Program-made: the position numbers and the translations under genes | Source of the DNA: Bacteroidales bacterium | GTDB lineage: Bacteria > Bacteroidota > Bacteroidia > Bacteroidales > Muribaculaceae | Assembly: GCA_910575545.1 (NCBI GenBank) | Contig: CAJTFH010000021.1 | Location: forward strand, 1 to 64,000 | DNA length: 64,000 nucleotides | Direction of reading: 5' to 3' | Shown here: positions 34,594 to 44,145 of the stretch, in pieces | How the letters are laid out: each line of letters starts with the position of its first letter | Numbering within the stretch: position 1 is the stretch's first letter | Notes under the pieces: model-generated | The model's database searches: none | The model's input: the letters and a program-made list of their open reading frames with translations, nothing else | What the model was told of the DNA's origin: nothing

Positions 34594-35564
34594 TCCGTTT
34601 TGCAGGAATAGTGCGTCATGTGGCGGTTGCGATGGTGGCGGCAGCCGCAGCCGGACTTTGCGGTTGCGAGCATCGCGAGCTTTGTTATGACCATAGCCAC
34701 TGGCTCGACCTCACTTTTGAGTTTGACTGGAGCAAAGCGCCTGATGCCGACCCGCGCACGATGGTTGTCTATCTTTTTCCGAAGGATGGGGGCGCCCCGC
34801 GCCGTTATGAGTCTGGCAACCGGCAGAAGGCGGTTGTGCGCGCCCCGGCTGGCGAATATGATGCTATAGCTCTCAACGGTGACACCGAGACGCTTGTTGA
34901 GCGGGGTGCCACATTCGAGACCTTTGAGATAACCACCGCCGAAGAGGCATTGCTTGCGCCGATGCGACGGTTCGCATCCGTTAGCACCGCCTCGAGCAAC
35001 GCCCCCCGTTTTGAAGCCACTGCCGATGAGCCTGTGAGGCAGTCGCCCGACATGTTATGGTCGGCAAAACGTGAGAATGTGAGCGTGGTTGCCATGGCCG
35101 GTCAACAGTCGGTGAGGTTCACTCCGGAGGAATCGACGGTTACCTATCATATAATTTTGAAAAGTTCCAAAAAGCTAAGCCGCGCCCTTGAGGCGAGTGC
35201 CGCTTTGTCGACTATGGCCGAGGCATATAGTCCCTGGCAGGGAATGGGAAGCGGCAAGGAAGTGACCGTGCCCATAGCGCTTGATATCGTTGGGGAGGAT
35301 TCCTTTGAGGGTTATGCCAACTTTTTCGGTCACTGCCCCAAAGGGGATGATGGAAGGCGCCACATATTGACCGTCTACACCTCGGCCAAGAAATATTTCC
35401 ATTTCGATGTCACTGACCAGGTGCATGAGGGTGAAGACAGCGGGGGCGATGTGACCATTGTTGTGGATGCGGTTCCGTTTCCTGACCCCGAAATAGGGGC
35501 GGGGATGCAGCCCGAAGTCAGTGACTGGAGCGACATTGTGAACACCGACATTGATATGAACTGA
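34590..35564 (+). CDS. DUF5119 fimbrial lipoprotein
   Basis: A 324-aa lipoprotein. The signal peptide ends with a lipobox Leu-Cys-Gly-Cys (Cys26). The mature N-terminus has LTFEFDWSKAP and MVVYLFPKDGG, characteristic of DUF5119, followed by beta-strand-rich sequence including APAGEYDAIALNGDTETL. DUF5119 proteins occur next to DUF3575 and fimbrillin genes in Bacteroidales and are probably accessory pilins. The start is fixed by the 4-bp ATGA overlap with the preceding gene. Confidence 0.85.
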   Translation: MIRFAGIVRHVAVAMVAAAAAGLCGCEHRELCYDHSHWLDLTFEFDWSKAPDADPRTMVVYLFPKDGGAPRRYESGNRQKAVVRAPAGEYDAIALNGDTETLVERGATFETFEITTAEEALLAPMRRFASVSTASSNAPRFEATADEPVRQSPDMLWSAKRENVSVVAMAGQQSVRFTPEESTVTYHIILKSSKKLSRALEASAALSTMAEAYSPWQGMGSGKEVTVPIALDIVGEDSFEGYANFFGHCPKGDDGRRHILTVYTSAKKYFHFDVTDQVHEGEDSGGDVTIVVDAVPFPDPEIGAGMQPEVSDWSDIVNTDIDMN

Positions 35565-35631
35565 CCGCTAATCATCTTGCCGTATTGTAGGCGCTACCAA
35601 TCAAAGCAAATAATTGAAAACAAATAATTAA

Positions 35632-36870
35632 ATGAAAATCACCATGAACATTAAAATCACATCTCTTGGACTCGCAGGGCTGCTGCTCGCCACCGCGTGC
35701 TCAAACGATGAGACGCAATTGATTGAGTGTGGCAACGAAATTTCATTCAACACCCATGTTAGCCGTGCAACGGAAACCACAACCGCAAATCTTAAGAATT
35801 TTAAGGTGTGGGCAAATGCTACCGGTTTCTCCTCCCAGCGCTTTATCGATGGCCTGATTGCATCCAAGCCCGAGGGAAAAAACTATTTTACATTTGAAAA
35901 CGCTGTTTTCTGGCCGCAGGATGTGGCGACGCTTGATGTGTTTGCCGTGTCTCCTGCATCGTTGACTGCATCTGTCAATGCAAACGGTCCCACAATCAGC
36001 GATTTCACTCCGGCAACTGCTGCCAAAGACCAGGCCGACCTTGTTGTGGCTTACTCTCAGGCCAAGAGGGCAGATGGGACCAACATCTCTTTGAAATTCA
36101 ATCATGCATTGTCACAGATTGAGGTGAATGCCGCCGGTGGTGTTAACCGTGTCAGTGAAACCAAACATGTGTGGATTAAAGGCGCATGGCTGATGAATGT
36201 TTGTTCATCGGGCACACTGGCATTCGATAAAAACAAAGCTACCGAAAACTACATGAACTGGAGTGTGGGCTCCGCAAAGACCAAATATGGCATTGAGTTC
36301 ACTTCAGTGCAGGCATTGGATCATACCAACACTCCTCTGTTGGCTTCACGCTTCGGGAGCAGCAACATGTTGCTCGTGCCGCAGCAGCTTGCCACCTGGA
36401 ATCTTAACGACGAGGCCGACAAAACAGACAACGCCAGCAAAGGCGCATATATTCTGGTGCTTTGCCGTGTTGAGGCCACGCACCCAGGCACGGAGCATCC
36501 CGGTTCTGACGGTTCTGTTATTGTAGACGGTGAAAACCATGTGCATCAGCTCTTCCCCTATACCGGCACATTCGACAAGGAGCAGTATGGCTATTCTTGC
36601 GTGCCTATCAACACCAAGTGGGAACCGGGCAAGAAATATGTCTACAACCTGTCGTTCTGCGGAGCCACAAGCGGAGCCGGTGTTTATCCTCCGACCTCCG
36701 ACCTTGCCGGTCTACCCGACGGTGGTGGCAAATACATCAAGGTTATACCTGAAGATAAGGAGGTTGGCGACCCTGTGCTCGACAATCCCATCACTTTCAC
36801 AGTTGATGTTGCAACTTGGGAAGGTGATGAGAATGCCAACGTTGTTGAGGATAACAAGAATATGAACTAA
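35632..36870 (+). CDS. Fimbrillin-family protein (probable major or shaft pilin)
   Basis: A 412-aa lipoprotein with lipobox Ala-Thr-Ala-Cys (Cys23). After it come ISFNTHVSRATETT, an early strand with the Arg typical of pilins cleaved by a gingipain-like protease, and NLKNFKVWANATG. Mid-protein VFWPQDVATLDVFAVSPAS and LKFNHALSQIEVNA, and the C-terminal GKKYVYNLSF, are standard fimbrillin (Mfa2/FimA superfamily) elements. A hairpin after the gene probably reduces read-through to the tip gene, favouring this subunit. Confidence 0.9.
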   Translation: MKITMNIKITSLGLAGLLLATACSNDETQLIECGNEISFNTHVSRATETTTANLKNFKVWANATGFSSQRFIDGLIASKPEGKNYFTFENAVFWPQDVATLDVFAVSPASLTASVNANGPTISDFTPATAAKDQADLVVAYSQAKRADGTNISLKFNHALSQIEVNAAGGVNRVSETKHVWIKGAWLMNVCSSGTLAFDKNKATENYMNWSVGSAKTKYGIEFTSVQALDHTNTPLLASRFGSSNMLLVPQQLATWNLNDEADKTDNASKGAYILVLCRVEATHPGTEHPGSDGSVIVDGENHVHQLFPYTGTFDKEQYGYSCVPINTKWEPGKKYVYNLSFCGATSGAGVYPPTSDLAGLPDGGGKYIKVIPEDKEVGDPVLDNPITFTVDVATWEGDENANVVEDNKNMN

Positions 36871-36923
36871 ATAGTTGGCCGGGACAGCGATGTGCCGGCT
36901 GACTTCACACTCTAAAATCTCGG

Positions 36924-36973
36924 AGGGGATGTTGCGAGCCGCCGTCCGGGCGGTGGTGACATCCCCCTCTTTT
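36924..36973 (+). terminator. Attenuating terminator between the two fimbrillin genes
   Basis: GAGGGGATGT pairs with ACATCCCCCTC around an inner CCGCC/GGCGG stem, and the right arm is followed by TTTT. Its place inside the operon, 24 nt before the next start, suggests partial termination. Confidence 0.75.
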
Positions 36974-36996
36974 AACCATTTTCCGGAGACAGGCAG

Positions 36997-39900
36997 ATGA
37001 AACAATCCCGTGATATGAACCCGTGGCGCGGCTTTGTGGCCGCAGGCTTTGCGTGTGCATTTTTGGTGCAGACCTCGTGTGAAGACGATCCGATGAAGAA
37101 ATATGGCGGTGAGATGACCGACCATCCGGTGTTTGAGGTGGAGGTGCAGTCGCAATGGAGTGCGGGCACAGCTGTTAGCCGCAACAGCGACACGGAGATT
37201 GAGATAGATGCCATCGACTGCAAACTTGGAAATAAACCATTGTGGCTTGTTACGGAAACGTCGGCCATAAATGATTCTGTGGGCCGCAATGGTGAGGGTG
37301 GCATGTCGCGCGGCACAGCCACGACAACCGCCACTTTCGGCACGGAGTTCGGCCTGTCGGCGATATGCTATGACGGCGCCGCGGGGACAGACCTGACGGG
37401 CTGGCCGGCGAATTTCGCCGCCAACGAGAAGGTGACCCAGAGCGGCGGGGTGTGGAGTTCGTCAACGAAAGATCTCGACTGGATGGGGTCGGGGCGTCTG
37501 CGCTTTTTCGCCTATGCGCCTTATGAGGCTGACGGGCTTAAATCTTCTGCGTTGAAACTGACCATGACTGTCAACAGTGATGTGAAGAAGCAGACCGACC
37601 TGCTGACGGCCACTGCCGACTGCAGCGGAACCGGTGGGGCGGCTGTTAAGCTCGGTTTCGGCCATGCACTGGCTGCTGTAAAGGTTAAGAGCGGCAGTGG
37701 AATGCTGGCCGGAAAGGTGACTAAGGTTACTGTTTCAGGGGTGTGTGGCACGGGGGAATATGACATGGTTTCGGGCAAATGGACGCCCACCGGCGCTGCC
37801 GACAGCAAATTTGAAACCGGCAGCGGCTATTCGGCGGACTTGGGGGAGAATGCCGAAAAAGGGGATGATTATCCCTACTCCAAGCCAGGAGAGAATATCA
37901 CCGGCGATGGCGACGGTCTGACGCTGTTTATGATTCCGCAGGATCTGGGCAGCGGCGCGAAGCTGGCTATTGAGTTTGTTGACAATCTCACGGGCACCTC
38001 GTCGACGCTTGAGGCTTCAATCGGGGGGACAGGAAAGAAATGGGAGGCAGGGAAACTCTATGCCTATGCGTTGTCGACGTCGGGGATTGTTGTGACACCC
38101 GTGGTGGAGCTTAAAAACAGCCTCACAGGCGCTGACCTCAGCGCAGAGAAGGATTCGGTGTCGTATGCAGGGGTGCTCCCCAATGTGTCGATGAAGGCTT
38201 ATGTGAAAATCACCAAGCCCAAGGGGGTGACTTTTGAGAAAGTTGTGCCATTCAAAGTGCAGTCGATGGTGTCGACTGATGCGGAAGGCAACAGCTGGAG
38301 CGGAAGATGGACCGACGGATTGCTTGAGCCGGATCCGGTCGGGGGAGTATTCGCCCCGGCTGCATCGGCGGTGGCCGATGCAGACAAGCCGCAGACCCAG
38401 GTGGGCCGTCTGGTGCTTGAGGAGCAACCGGTGTTCAACGACATGCGTGAGAAACTTATTACCAAGGCCGCTATCGATGCAGGGACATTCCGGGGTAACG
38501 GCACTGTTGAAGATCCATATGATTTGTCGCAGGGTGGAGAGACCTCCAACTGCTACATGGTCAACAAGCCGGGTTACTACAAAATTCCGCTCTACTATGG
38601 AAACTCCCGAAACAATCCTTCGGCTTATACGTGCGTAGACGGCCGTACGGAACCAGGGATGTTATATTTTGTAGACCATCTCAATAATCGCATAGAAAAC
38701 GGAAAAATATCACTGCAGCTGCGTGCCGGGGGGCGTGATTTCCAGGATGCTATGGTGCTGTGGTCGGATTCGCCAGGATTGATTGATCATGTGAAGCTGC
38801 TCAACGAAGACTACATTGTGTTTCGAATCAGCCCCTACACTCTTTCGCAGGGGAATGCAGTGATTGCGTTGCGCGATAACAGGGGCGACATTGTCTGGAG
38901 CTGGCAGATATGGGCCACCCACTACGACTGGTCGCAGACCTACGAGGCGAATGTGTCGGCTACCGATCCATCCACTGATGGTGGCGACCCTGTTGTTAAG
39001 AACTACACTTTCTATCTTGCCAAGTCGTTTCTCGGTTATTGTGACAGCCACGGTGCGTCTCCAGCCCGGCGCATGAGAATCCGGATGGTGTTCGACCTGA
39101 AGGATTTCGGTGGCAACGATCTTGTTTATGAACCGTCGCTGGTTAATGGTGACCCTGTGAAATTCGGCCAGACAGGTGTTATAGGCTCGCTTGCCGGTGA
39201 CAATACATATTATCAATGGGGGCGTAAGGATGCGATGCCTGGAGGGATTTATGACCAGGTGAATCATGCGTATTACCAGCCGGGCAGTGGGTATGCTGCC
39301 GTTCTGGCGTTCTCTATGCTAAACAAACCGATTTTCGACATTCCGGCAGGTGCAGATTCGGAATCACACCTCTATGAGTTTTCAAGGACTCCAAATAATG
39401 ACGGACTGAGTGTGGGGGAGGCGATACGACATCCTCAGTGGTTTGTCATGGGCACTGGTGACCAGAAGCACCGGAGTCACTGGCACAATGACATAAAAGG
39501 CGGATATATCGGGTCGGGTGGAATAATGTATAACATGTGGAATTCTGCTGCCGTGTGCACCGGTTCGACGGTCAACGACAAAAAACTGACGTGGGTTAAT
39601 GCCCAGATGGTTACCAAGACTATCTACGACCCGTCGCCGGCAGGATTCCATGTGCCACCTGCAATTGCTTATACGGGTATTGCAAAGCCTTATAAGGATT
39701 ACTATGCTAACACTGACCGGGAATATGAATCCAATCAAATGCAATGGGACGAAAGCAAACGCTGCTGGAGGGTGAAATGCAATGCCGACGGGTCTGGTGA
39801 ATATGTCTCAATCTATGCCACCGGCCTAAGAGATATGAATCTTAACGATGCCGACCTTGCCAACCACCGGTTGCCGGGTGAGCTTAATGGAAAGTCCTGG

Positions 39901-40107
39901 TGTGCTTTCAGCATGATTTCGTATATATGCAGCTCTACGCTTATGCAGAGTATGCAAGAGATTATATTTTACATAGATAGCCGTACTAAGCCGGAAGATC
40001 CGGCGCCCGACCCGGTCAACAGCAGGCGCACGGCCTCGATATGCGGCTCTAACAATTCTTACGGTCTGACCGTATGGCCGGCATCGGATAGAAGTTACAA
40101 ACATTGA
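36997..40107 (+). CDS. Large fimbrillin-family protein (probable tip adhesin)
   Basis: A 1036-aa lipoprotein with lipobox Val-Gln-Thr-Ser-Cys (Cys28). The N-terminal half is fimbrillin-like: MSRGTATTTATFGTEFG, FFAYAPYEADGL, KLGFGHALAAVKVKSGSG and KWEAGKLYAYALS. The C-terminal half (about 450-1036) is a large unique domain with Cys, Trp and Tyr-rich segments (NCYMVNKPGYYKIPLYYGN, WSWQIWATHYDW, DPSPAGFHVPP) shared with big tip-type fimbrillins. The length, last position in the operon and weak transcription behind a terminator suit a low-copy tip subunit. Its ligand is unknown. The next ATG (MNPWRGF) is an alternative start. Confidence 0.85.
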   Translation: MKQSRDMNPWRGFVAAGFACAFLVQTSCEDDPMKKYGGEMTDHPVFEVEVQSQWSAGTAVSRNSDTEIEIDAIDCKLGNKPLWLVTETSAINDSVGRNGEGGMSRGTATTTATFGTEFGLSAICYDGAAGTDLTGWPANFAANEKVTQSGGVWSSSTKDLDWMGSGRLRFFAYAPYEADGLKSSALKLTMTVNSDVKKQTDLLTATADCSGTGGAAVKLGFGHALAAVKVKSGSGMLAGKVTKVTVSGVCGTGEYDMVSGKWTPTGAADSKFETGSGYSADLGENAEKGDDYPYSKPGENITGDGDGLTLFMIPQDLGSGAKLAIEFVDNLTGTSSTLEASIGGTGKKWEAGKLYAYALSTSGIVVTPVVELKNSLTGADLSAEKDSVSYAGVLPNVSMKAYVKITKPKGVTFEKVVPFKVQSMVSTDAEGNSWSGRWTDGLLEPDPVGGVFAPAASAVADADKPQTQVGRLVLEEQPVFNDMREKLITKAAIDAGTFRGNGTVEDPYDLSQGGETSNCYMVNKPGYYKIPLYYGNSRNNPSAYTCVDGRTEPGMLYFVDHLNNRIENGKISLQLRAGGRDFQDAMVLWSDSPGLIDHVKLLNEDYIVFRISPYTLSQGNAVIALRDNRGDIVWSWQIWATHYDWSQTYEANVSATDPSTDGGDPVVKNYTFYLAKSFLGYCDSHGASPARRMRIRMVFDLKDFGGNDLVYEPSLVNGDPVKFGQTGVIGSLAGDNTYYQWGRKDAMPGGIYDQVNHAYYQPGSGYAAVLAFSMLNKPIFDIPAGADSESHLYEFSRTPNNDGLSVGEAIRHPQWFVMGTGDQKHRSHWHNDIKGGYIGSGGIMYNMWNSAAVCTGSTVNDKKLTWVNAQMVTKTIYDPSPAGFHVPPAIAYTGIAKPYKDYYANTDREYESNQMQWDESKRCWRVKCNADGSGEYVSIYATGLRDMNLNDADLANHRLPGELNGKSWCAFSMISYICSSTLMQSMQEIIFYIDSRTKPEDPAPDPVNSRRTASICGSNNSYGLTVWPASDRSYKH

Positions 40108-40172
40108 TGCCTGGGCGCTGGGGCGCAAAGTTCAGTGAGGACTGTTTGGAAAGTCCGGTGGTTATTGAGCTG

Positions 40173-40430
40173 TCAGCGGTTTACGGTGCGGCTCAACAGG
40201 CCGACAATCCATAGCAGGAAGATTGCGCCGACCACTGAGGTTATGAGGCTGCCGATGATGCCGACGGTTGAGATGCCCAACAGCCCGAAGAGCCATCCGC
40301 CGAGCACACCGCCGATGATGCCGACAATGAGGTTGACGATAACCCCGAAGCCTCCGCCACGCATCAGTTTTCCGGCCACGAAGCCCGACAATATCCCGAT
40401 CAGTATATACCACAAGAAGTTCATATTCAA
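40173..40430 (-). CDS. GlsB/YeaQ/YmgE-family stress membrane protein
   Basis: An 85-aa very hydrophobic protein with three membrane helices. ILIGILSGFVAGKLMRGGG and LIVGIIGGVLGGWLFGLLG are the Gly-zipper segments of transglycosylase-associated (YeaQ) proteins. These are general stress proteins of unclear mechanism. The gene ends 65 bp from the fimbrial tip gene on the opposite strand. Confidence 0.9.
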   Translation of the reverse strand: MNMNFLWYILIGILSGFVAGKLMRGGGFGVIVNLIVGIIGGVLGGWLFGLLGISTVGIIGSLITSVVGAIFLLWIVGLLSRTVNR

Positions 40431-40461
40431 AAGATATTTAACGTTTTAACAACTCTGTTTG

Positions 40462-40503
40462 CAACATCTGAAACCATATGTAATGGCTTTCAGATGTTGT
40501 TTT
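40462..40503 (+). terminator. Orphan hairpin with T-tract
   Basis: A perfect 12-bp stem, CAACATCTGAAA/TTTCAGATGTTG, is followed by TTTT on the plus strand. No plus-strand gene lies immediately before it (GlsB runs the other way), so it may end fimbrial read-through or an unseen short transcript. Confidence 0.55.
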
Positions 40504-40652
40504 ATGTTTATCACATATTTGTGAAACGGTGTGGGGTGTTTTTTTGTTCAATCGCGTTTTGCCGATTGCTGCTATCGAAACTATCTGTTGAAACTGGCGA
40601 TCAAAGGGCGGGTTTGTTTGTTCCTTTGCATGGATTTAAAATGACAGGAGAA

Positions 40653-40853
40653 ATGAATATGCCTTTGATTACTTGGATTTGCATAGCGGCGATTTCGCTG
40701 CTGGTGGTAGGAGTCAGGATTTTCTGTGGGTTCAGCCATCGGGAACATACGCGCAAGCGGCATGTGTTTGAGATGGGGTATGAATGGGAGGAGGTTTATG
40801 TGGCCGGCGACAGGGTTATCCATGATGAAGACGATTATGGCGAAGATGACTGA
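40653..40853 (+). CDS. Small single-pass membrane protein
   Basis: A 66-aa protein with one N-terminal membrane helix (about 4-22) and an acidic C-terminus rich in Asp and Glu (GDRVIHDEDDYGEDD). An AGGAG lies 2 nt before the ATG at 40653 and 8 nt before the next in-frame ATG at 40659, so either is plausible. No family is recognised. Its end overlaps the start of the exporter gene, implying coupled translation with that transporter. Confidence 0.55.
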   Translation: MNMPLITWICIAAISLLVVGVRIFCGFSHREHTRKRHVFEMGYEWEEVYVAGDRVIHDEDDYGEDD

Positions 40854-41640
40854 CAGCGCCGGGGGGTGTGTTTTCCGCCCGTCCGCGAAGGATCTGTGCG
40901 CTTTCCTGTCGGATTATGCCGGCTGGCTTTTCAGTTGCGGCGCCACTTGTGTGAGGCTTGAAAAGAATGTGGGGCGCATTGCTTCTGCTGCGGGTCTGAG
41001 GGCTGATCTGTCGATTTTCCCCCGCCATTTACATATAACAGTGAGCGACAGCTGCCGGAGCTTCCTTTTCACTGCGGTATCGTCGATTCATGATTGCCCG
41101 GTGAATTTCGCTATGAACACGCGGCTTAGCAAATTAAGCTGGGATATAGCCGACGGGAATGTGGATTTCGTTTGCGCCCGGCGTGAGCTTGAAGAGATAA
41201 CAACCGCTCCGGCGGGCGATAACGGGCGTCTGCCATTGATGGTGGCTTGTGCCAACGGTGCGTTCTGCCGTTTGTTTGGAGGCGATGCTGTTGCGATGGC
41301 GGTTGTGTTTGTGGCAACTTTCGCTGGTTTCATTATAAAACAGGTGATGGGTGAGCGCCGTGTTGACCAGCGTGTTACCGTTGTTGTTTGTTCTTTTGTG
41401 TCGTCGGTGCTGGCGGCGGCCGACGGGTTGTTTGCCCTCGGCTCAACCCCGTCGATAGCCATAGGAACGAGTGTGCTCTATCTTGTGCCCGGTATCCCGT
41501 TTATCAATTCGTTCTGCGATGTGGTTGACCGCCATTATATCTGCGCTTTCGGTCGTTTGATGAATGCGTTGGTTATCACGGCCTGTCTGTCGGCGGGGCT
41601 GTGCGGGGGGATGGTGATGATGAATGTTGGCATGTTCTGA
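40846..41640 (+). CDS. Threonine/serine exporter, N-terminal (ThrE-like) subunit
   Basis: A 264-aa membrane protein. A soluble N-terminal part (about 1-110) with LSDYAGWLFSCGATCVRLEKNV precedes four or five membrane segments, including GTSVLYLVPGIPFINSFCDVVDRHY. This is the larger half of the ThrE fold (PF06738 type). It probably works with the next gene product to export amino acids or related compounds. The start overlaps the previous stop by 8 nt; Met codons at 40822 and 40837 are alternatives. Confidence 0.82.
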   Translation: MTDSAGGCVFRPSAKDLCAFLSDYAGWLFSCGATCVRLEKNVGRIASAAGLRADLSIFPRHLHITVSDSCRSFLFTAVSSIHDCPVNFAMNTRLSKLSWDIADGNVDFVCARRELEEITTAPAGDNGRLPLMVACANGAFCRLFGGDAVAMAVVFVATFAGFIIKQVMGERRVDQRVTVVVCSFVSSVLAAADGLFALGSTPSIAIGTSVLYLVPGIPFINSFCDVVDRHYICAFGRLMNALVITACLSAGLCGGMVMMNVGMF

Positions 41641-41667
41641 GGAGGGTGTTTTATTTATTGAGGTTAT

Positions 41668-42171
41668 ATGAATATGTTTTGGCAGTTTTTTCAGGATGCA
41701 TTGTTTGCGGCTATAGCTGCTATCGGATTTGCCGCTATCAGCCGCCCTCCGCGCAGGGCATATCTGTTTTGTGCCGTTATTGCAGCGGCGGGGCATTCGG
41801 TCAGGTTCATGCTGATGCATTCTGCCGGTGGCGGATGGCACATTGTGCCGGCGACTGCTGCGGCATCGGTGGTTATCGGCATATTGGCTGTGTTGGTGTC
41901 GCCTAAAACCAAAGTGCCTGCAGAGGCGTATCTTTATCCGGCATTGCTGCCGATGATTCCGGGGGTATATGCCTACCGCACGTTTGGCGCATTGGTGATG
42001 TGTCTTTATAATGGCGGGGAGGCGTCTTTCTCCCATTATTTCTACCTTTTCGCGAGCAATGGTCTTACATGCTTTTTCATTCTGCTGGTGATGGTTGTGG
42101 GCGCCACGGTTCCGATTTTCATGATGAAAAAGATTTCATTCCAGGCCACGCGCCACAACAGTTCGTTGTGA
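41668..42171 (+). CDS. Threonine/serine exporter, C-terminal (ThrE2/DUF3815) subunit
   Basis: A 167-aa protein with five membrane segments, the second half of the split ThrE exporter. AALLPMIPG-like sequence (YLYPALLPMIPGVYAYRTFGA, about 89-109 read in two parts) is the matching hallmark of the PF12821-type subunit. It follows the first subunit after 27 nt. Confidence 0.85.
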   Translation: MNMFWQFFQDALFAAIAAIGFAAISRPPRRAYLFCAVIAAAGHSVRFMLMHSAGGGWHIVPATAAASVVIGILAVLVSPKTKVPAEAYLYPALLPMIPGVYAYRTFGALVMCLYNGGEASFSHYFYLFASNGLTCFFILLVMVVGATVPIFMMKKISFQATRHNSSL

Positions 42172-42220
42172 CCTGCCGTTATTACATAGCGGGTGCTTTT
42201 ATTTGTCACCCTCTTACGCG

Positions 42221-42254
42221 CCGGTTAGTATGACCGGTAGCCTGTTTAATTTTG
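42221..42254 (+). promoter_or_regulatory. LysR gene promoter with candidate operator
   Basis: TAATTTTG at 42247-42254 fits the -7 consensus. CCGGT-N7-ACCGG (42221-42237) is an inverted repeat in the -33 area, a plausible autoregulatory LysR-type site. Confidence 0.45.
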
Positions 42255-42285
42255 TTGACCAACTTATTTTTGAGAGTTATTCCTG

Positions 42286-43188
42286 ATGGAACTGAGGCAG
42301 TTGAGATATTTCGTGAAGGTTGCGGAGACATTGAATTTCTCCGAGGCCGCCAAAGCGTTGTTTGTGACGCAAAGCACTCTGTCGCAGCAGATAAAACAGC
42401 TTGAGCAGGATTTAGACACCCCTTTGCTGATAAGGAGCAGCCACAGTGTGGCGCTTACAGAGGCGGGAATGGAGCTGTTGCCTTTCGCGGTAAAGACGCT
42501 TAATGATGCCGAGCTGTGTGTGTCGCGGGTCAATGACCTAAAGGAGGTGCTTTGCGGCAGCCTGAACATCGGGGTCACTTATTCATTCAGTCCGATACTT
42601 ACGGAGACACTGGTGACTTTCATGAAGCTGTATCCAAAGGTGAAGCTGACCATTTTCTATCGGCCGATGGCAGAGCTTATGGAGATGCTGCGTTGCCGTG
42701 AGGTAGACTTCGCTCTTGCGTTCAAGCCGTCGGTTGCGGTGGCCGATGTGGTGTCGCATGTGCTGTTCCAGAACTATCTGGCGGTTATAGTCGGCGATAT
42801 GCATCCGTTGGCTTCTATGGAAAGGGTTTCTTTGGCGGAGTTGGCAAAATGGGATCTGGCGTTGCCGTTGAAAGGGCTGCAGGCCCGCAATGCCCTTGAG
42901 AAGATTCTTGGGCATTATCCTACGGAGCTGAAGATAAGGGTGGAGCTGAATGAGGTTAACATTCTGCTGAAAATGATTCGCCAGCACCGGCTGGTGACGG
43001 TGCTGGCTGAAGCTACCCTGCATAACGAGCGGGGGGTGAGGGCTATCCCTCTTGATGTGCCCGGCAATGAGATGGAGGGTTGTGTCCACACTCTTAAAGG
43101 TTCATATCACAAGCGCTCGATGCAGGAGTTCCTGCGCCTGTTGAGCGATTCGATGGCCATCCGCGAGAGGGTCAACGCCTGGCTGTGA
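42286..43188 (+). CDS. LysR-family transcriptional regulator
   Basis: A 300-aa regulator. The winged helix-turn-helix covers residues 1-62 (LRQLRYFVKVAETLNFSEAA and TQSTLSQQIKQLE). The effector domain (about 88-295) begins CGSLNIGVTYSFSP. It is closest in pattern to CynR/OxyR-like members but lacks a clear redox Cys pair. It is followed by a convergent esterase gene after only 7 nt. Targets may include the exporter genes upstream, which is inference from position. Confidence 0.92.
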   Translation: MELRQLRYFVKVAETLNFSEAAKALFVTQSTLSQQIKQLEQDLDTPLLIRSSHSVALTEAGMELLPFAVKTLNDAELCVSRVNDLKEVLCGSLNIGVTYSFSPILTETLVTFMKLYPKVKLTIFYRPMAELMEMLRCREVDFALAFKPSVAVADVVSHVLFQNYLAVIVGDMHPLASMERVSLAELAKWDLALPLKGLQARNALEKILGHYPTELKIRVELNEVNILLKMIRQHRLVTVLAEATLHNERGVRAIPLDVPGNEMEGCVHTLKGSYHKRSMQEFLRLLSDSMAIRERVNAWL

Positions 43189-43195
43189 GGGGTGG

Positions 43196-44014
43196 TTAGC
43201 GGTCGGGAGCGGGGTAAACGGTGGTGTTGAACCAGGAGTCGAGCAGCCAGAGCATCTGGTTGACGTATTTGAAGTGGGGGCGTTTTCCGTAGCCGTGGCC
43301 GCCTGTGGGGTAGATGTGGAGTTCGGCGGGAACTTTGGCTGCTGTCAGCGCGGCTTCATAGCGTATGGAGTTTTCAACGGGCACCACGTCGTCGTCTTGT
43401 GTGGCGAAGATGAATGCCGGTGGTGTCAGGGTGGTAACCTGCAGTTCGTTTGAGTAGAGGGCTTCCATGCCCGGGCGCGGATTTTTGCCGATTAGGTTGT
43501 CGCGTGTGCCCATGTGGGTGATTGTTGGGTCGAGGGTGATGACGGGGTATATCAGTATCTGGAAGTCGGGGCGAGTTGCGTCGGTGTAGTGGGTGGCCAT
43601 GGTCGATGCGAGGTGGCCTCCGGCTGAGAAGCCTATTACTCCGACTTTGTCGGCGGGGATGTGCCATTCGGCTGCGTTGTGGCGCACGGTGGTGATGGCG
43701 GCCATGCAGTCGGCCAGCGGCACGTTGTGGCGCTCATGTGGTAGGCGGTAGTTGAGGATGGCTGTGGCGATTCCCCGCTCGTTGAACCAGTCGACCCATT
43801 CGTAGCCTTCGTTTTCCATCGACACGAAGCCGTAGCCCCCGCCCGGACACATCACAACTGTGGCTTTGGCTTCACCTTTGGGCAGGAACACTTCGAGGGT
43901 GGCGGTTTCTCCGGGGAGGGCGTCGGAGGGTGTGAGGTCGATTTTCAGGGGCTTGGCGGCATTGGCGCAGATGGCTACCGCTAATGCGGCGAGAGTAGGA
44001 ATCAGTTTTTTCAT
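43196..44014 (-). CDS. Exported alpha/beta hydrolase (acetyl-esterase/BD-FAE type)
   Basis: A 272-aa serine hydrolase with signal peptide (1-19, ending CANAA). The oxyanion loop is CPGGGYG (56-62), the nucleophile Ser130 is in GFSAGG, and the probable acid and base are Asp209 (in DDDVVP) and His240 (GGHGYG). This is the dienelactone-hydrolase/hormone-sensitive-lipase layout of many gut Bacteroidota esterases that deacetylate carbohydrate or xenobiotic esters. Substrate unknown. A TAACTTTG box is at 44083-44090. Confidence 0.88.
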   Translation of the reverse strand: MKKLIPTLAALAVAICANAAKPLKIDLTPSDALPGETATLEVFLPKGEAKATVVMCPGGGYGFVSMENEGYEWVDWFNERGIATAILNYRLPHERHNVPLADCMAAITTVRHNAAEWHIPADKVGVIGFSAGGHLASTMATHYTDATRPDFQILIYPVITLDPTITHMGTRDNLIGKNPRPGMEALYSNELQVTTLTPPAFIFATQDDDVVPVENSIRYEAALTAAKVPAELHIYPTGGHGYGKRPHFKYVNQMLWLLDSWFNTTVYPAPDR

Positions 44015-44145
44015 GTTTTTTAGTTGTTGGTAATTACGGTTATGAGGAGTGAGCTGCCCGGCAGGTGTCGCTCATGTTTTTGCAAAGTTATTAAAAAATG
44101 CGCCTTAAAAATCAGGAAAAATGGTTGACTGCGCAAATTTTTAAT

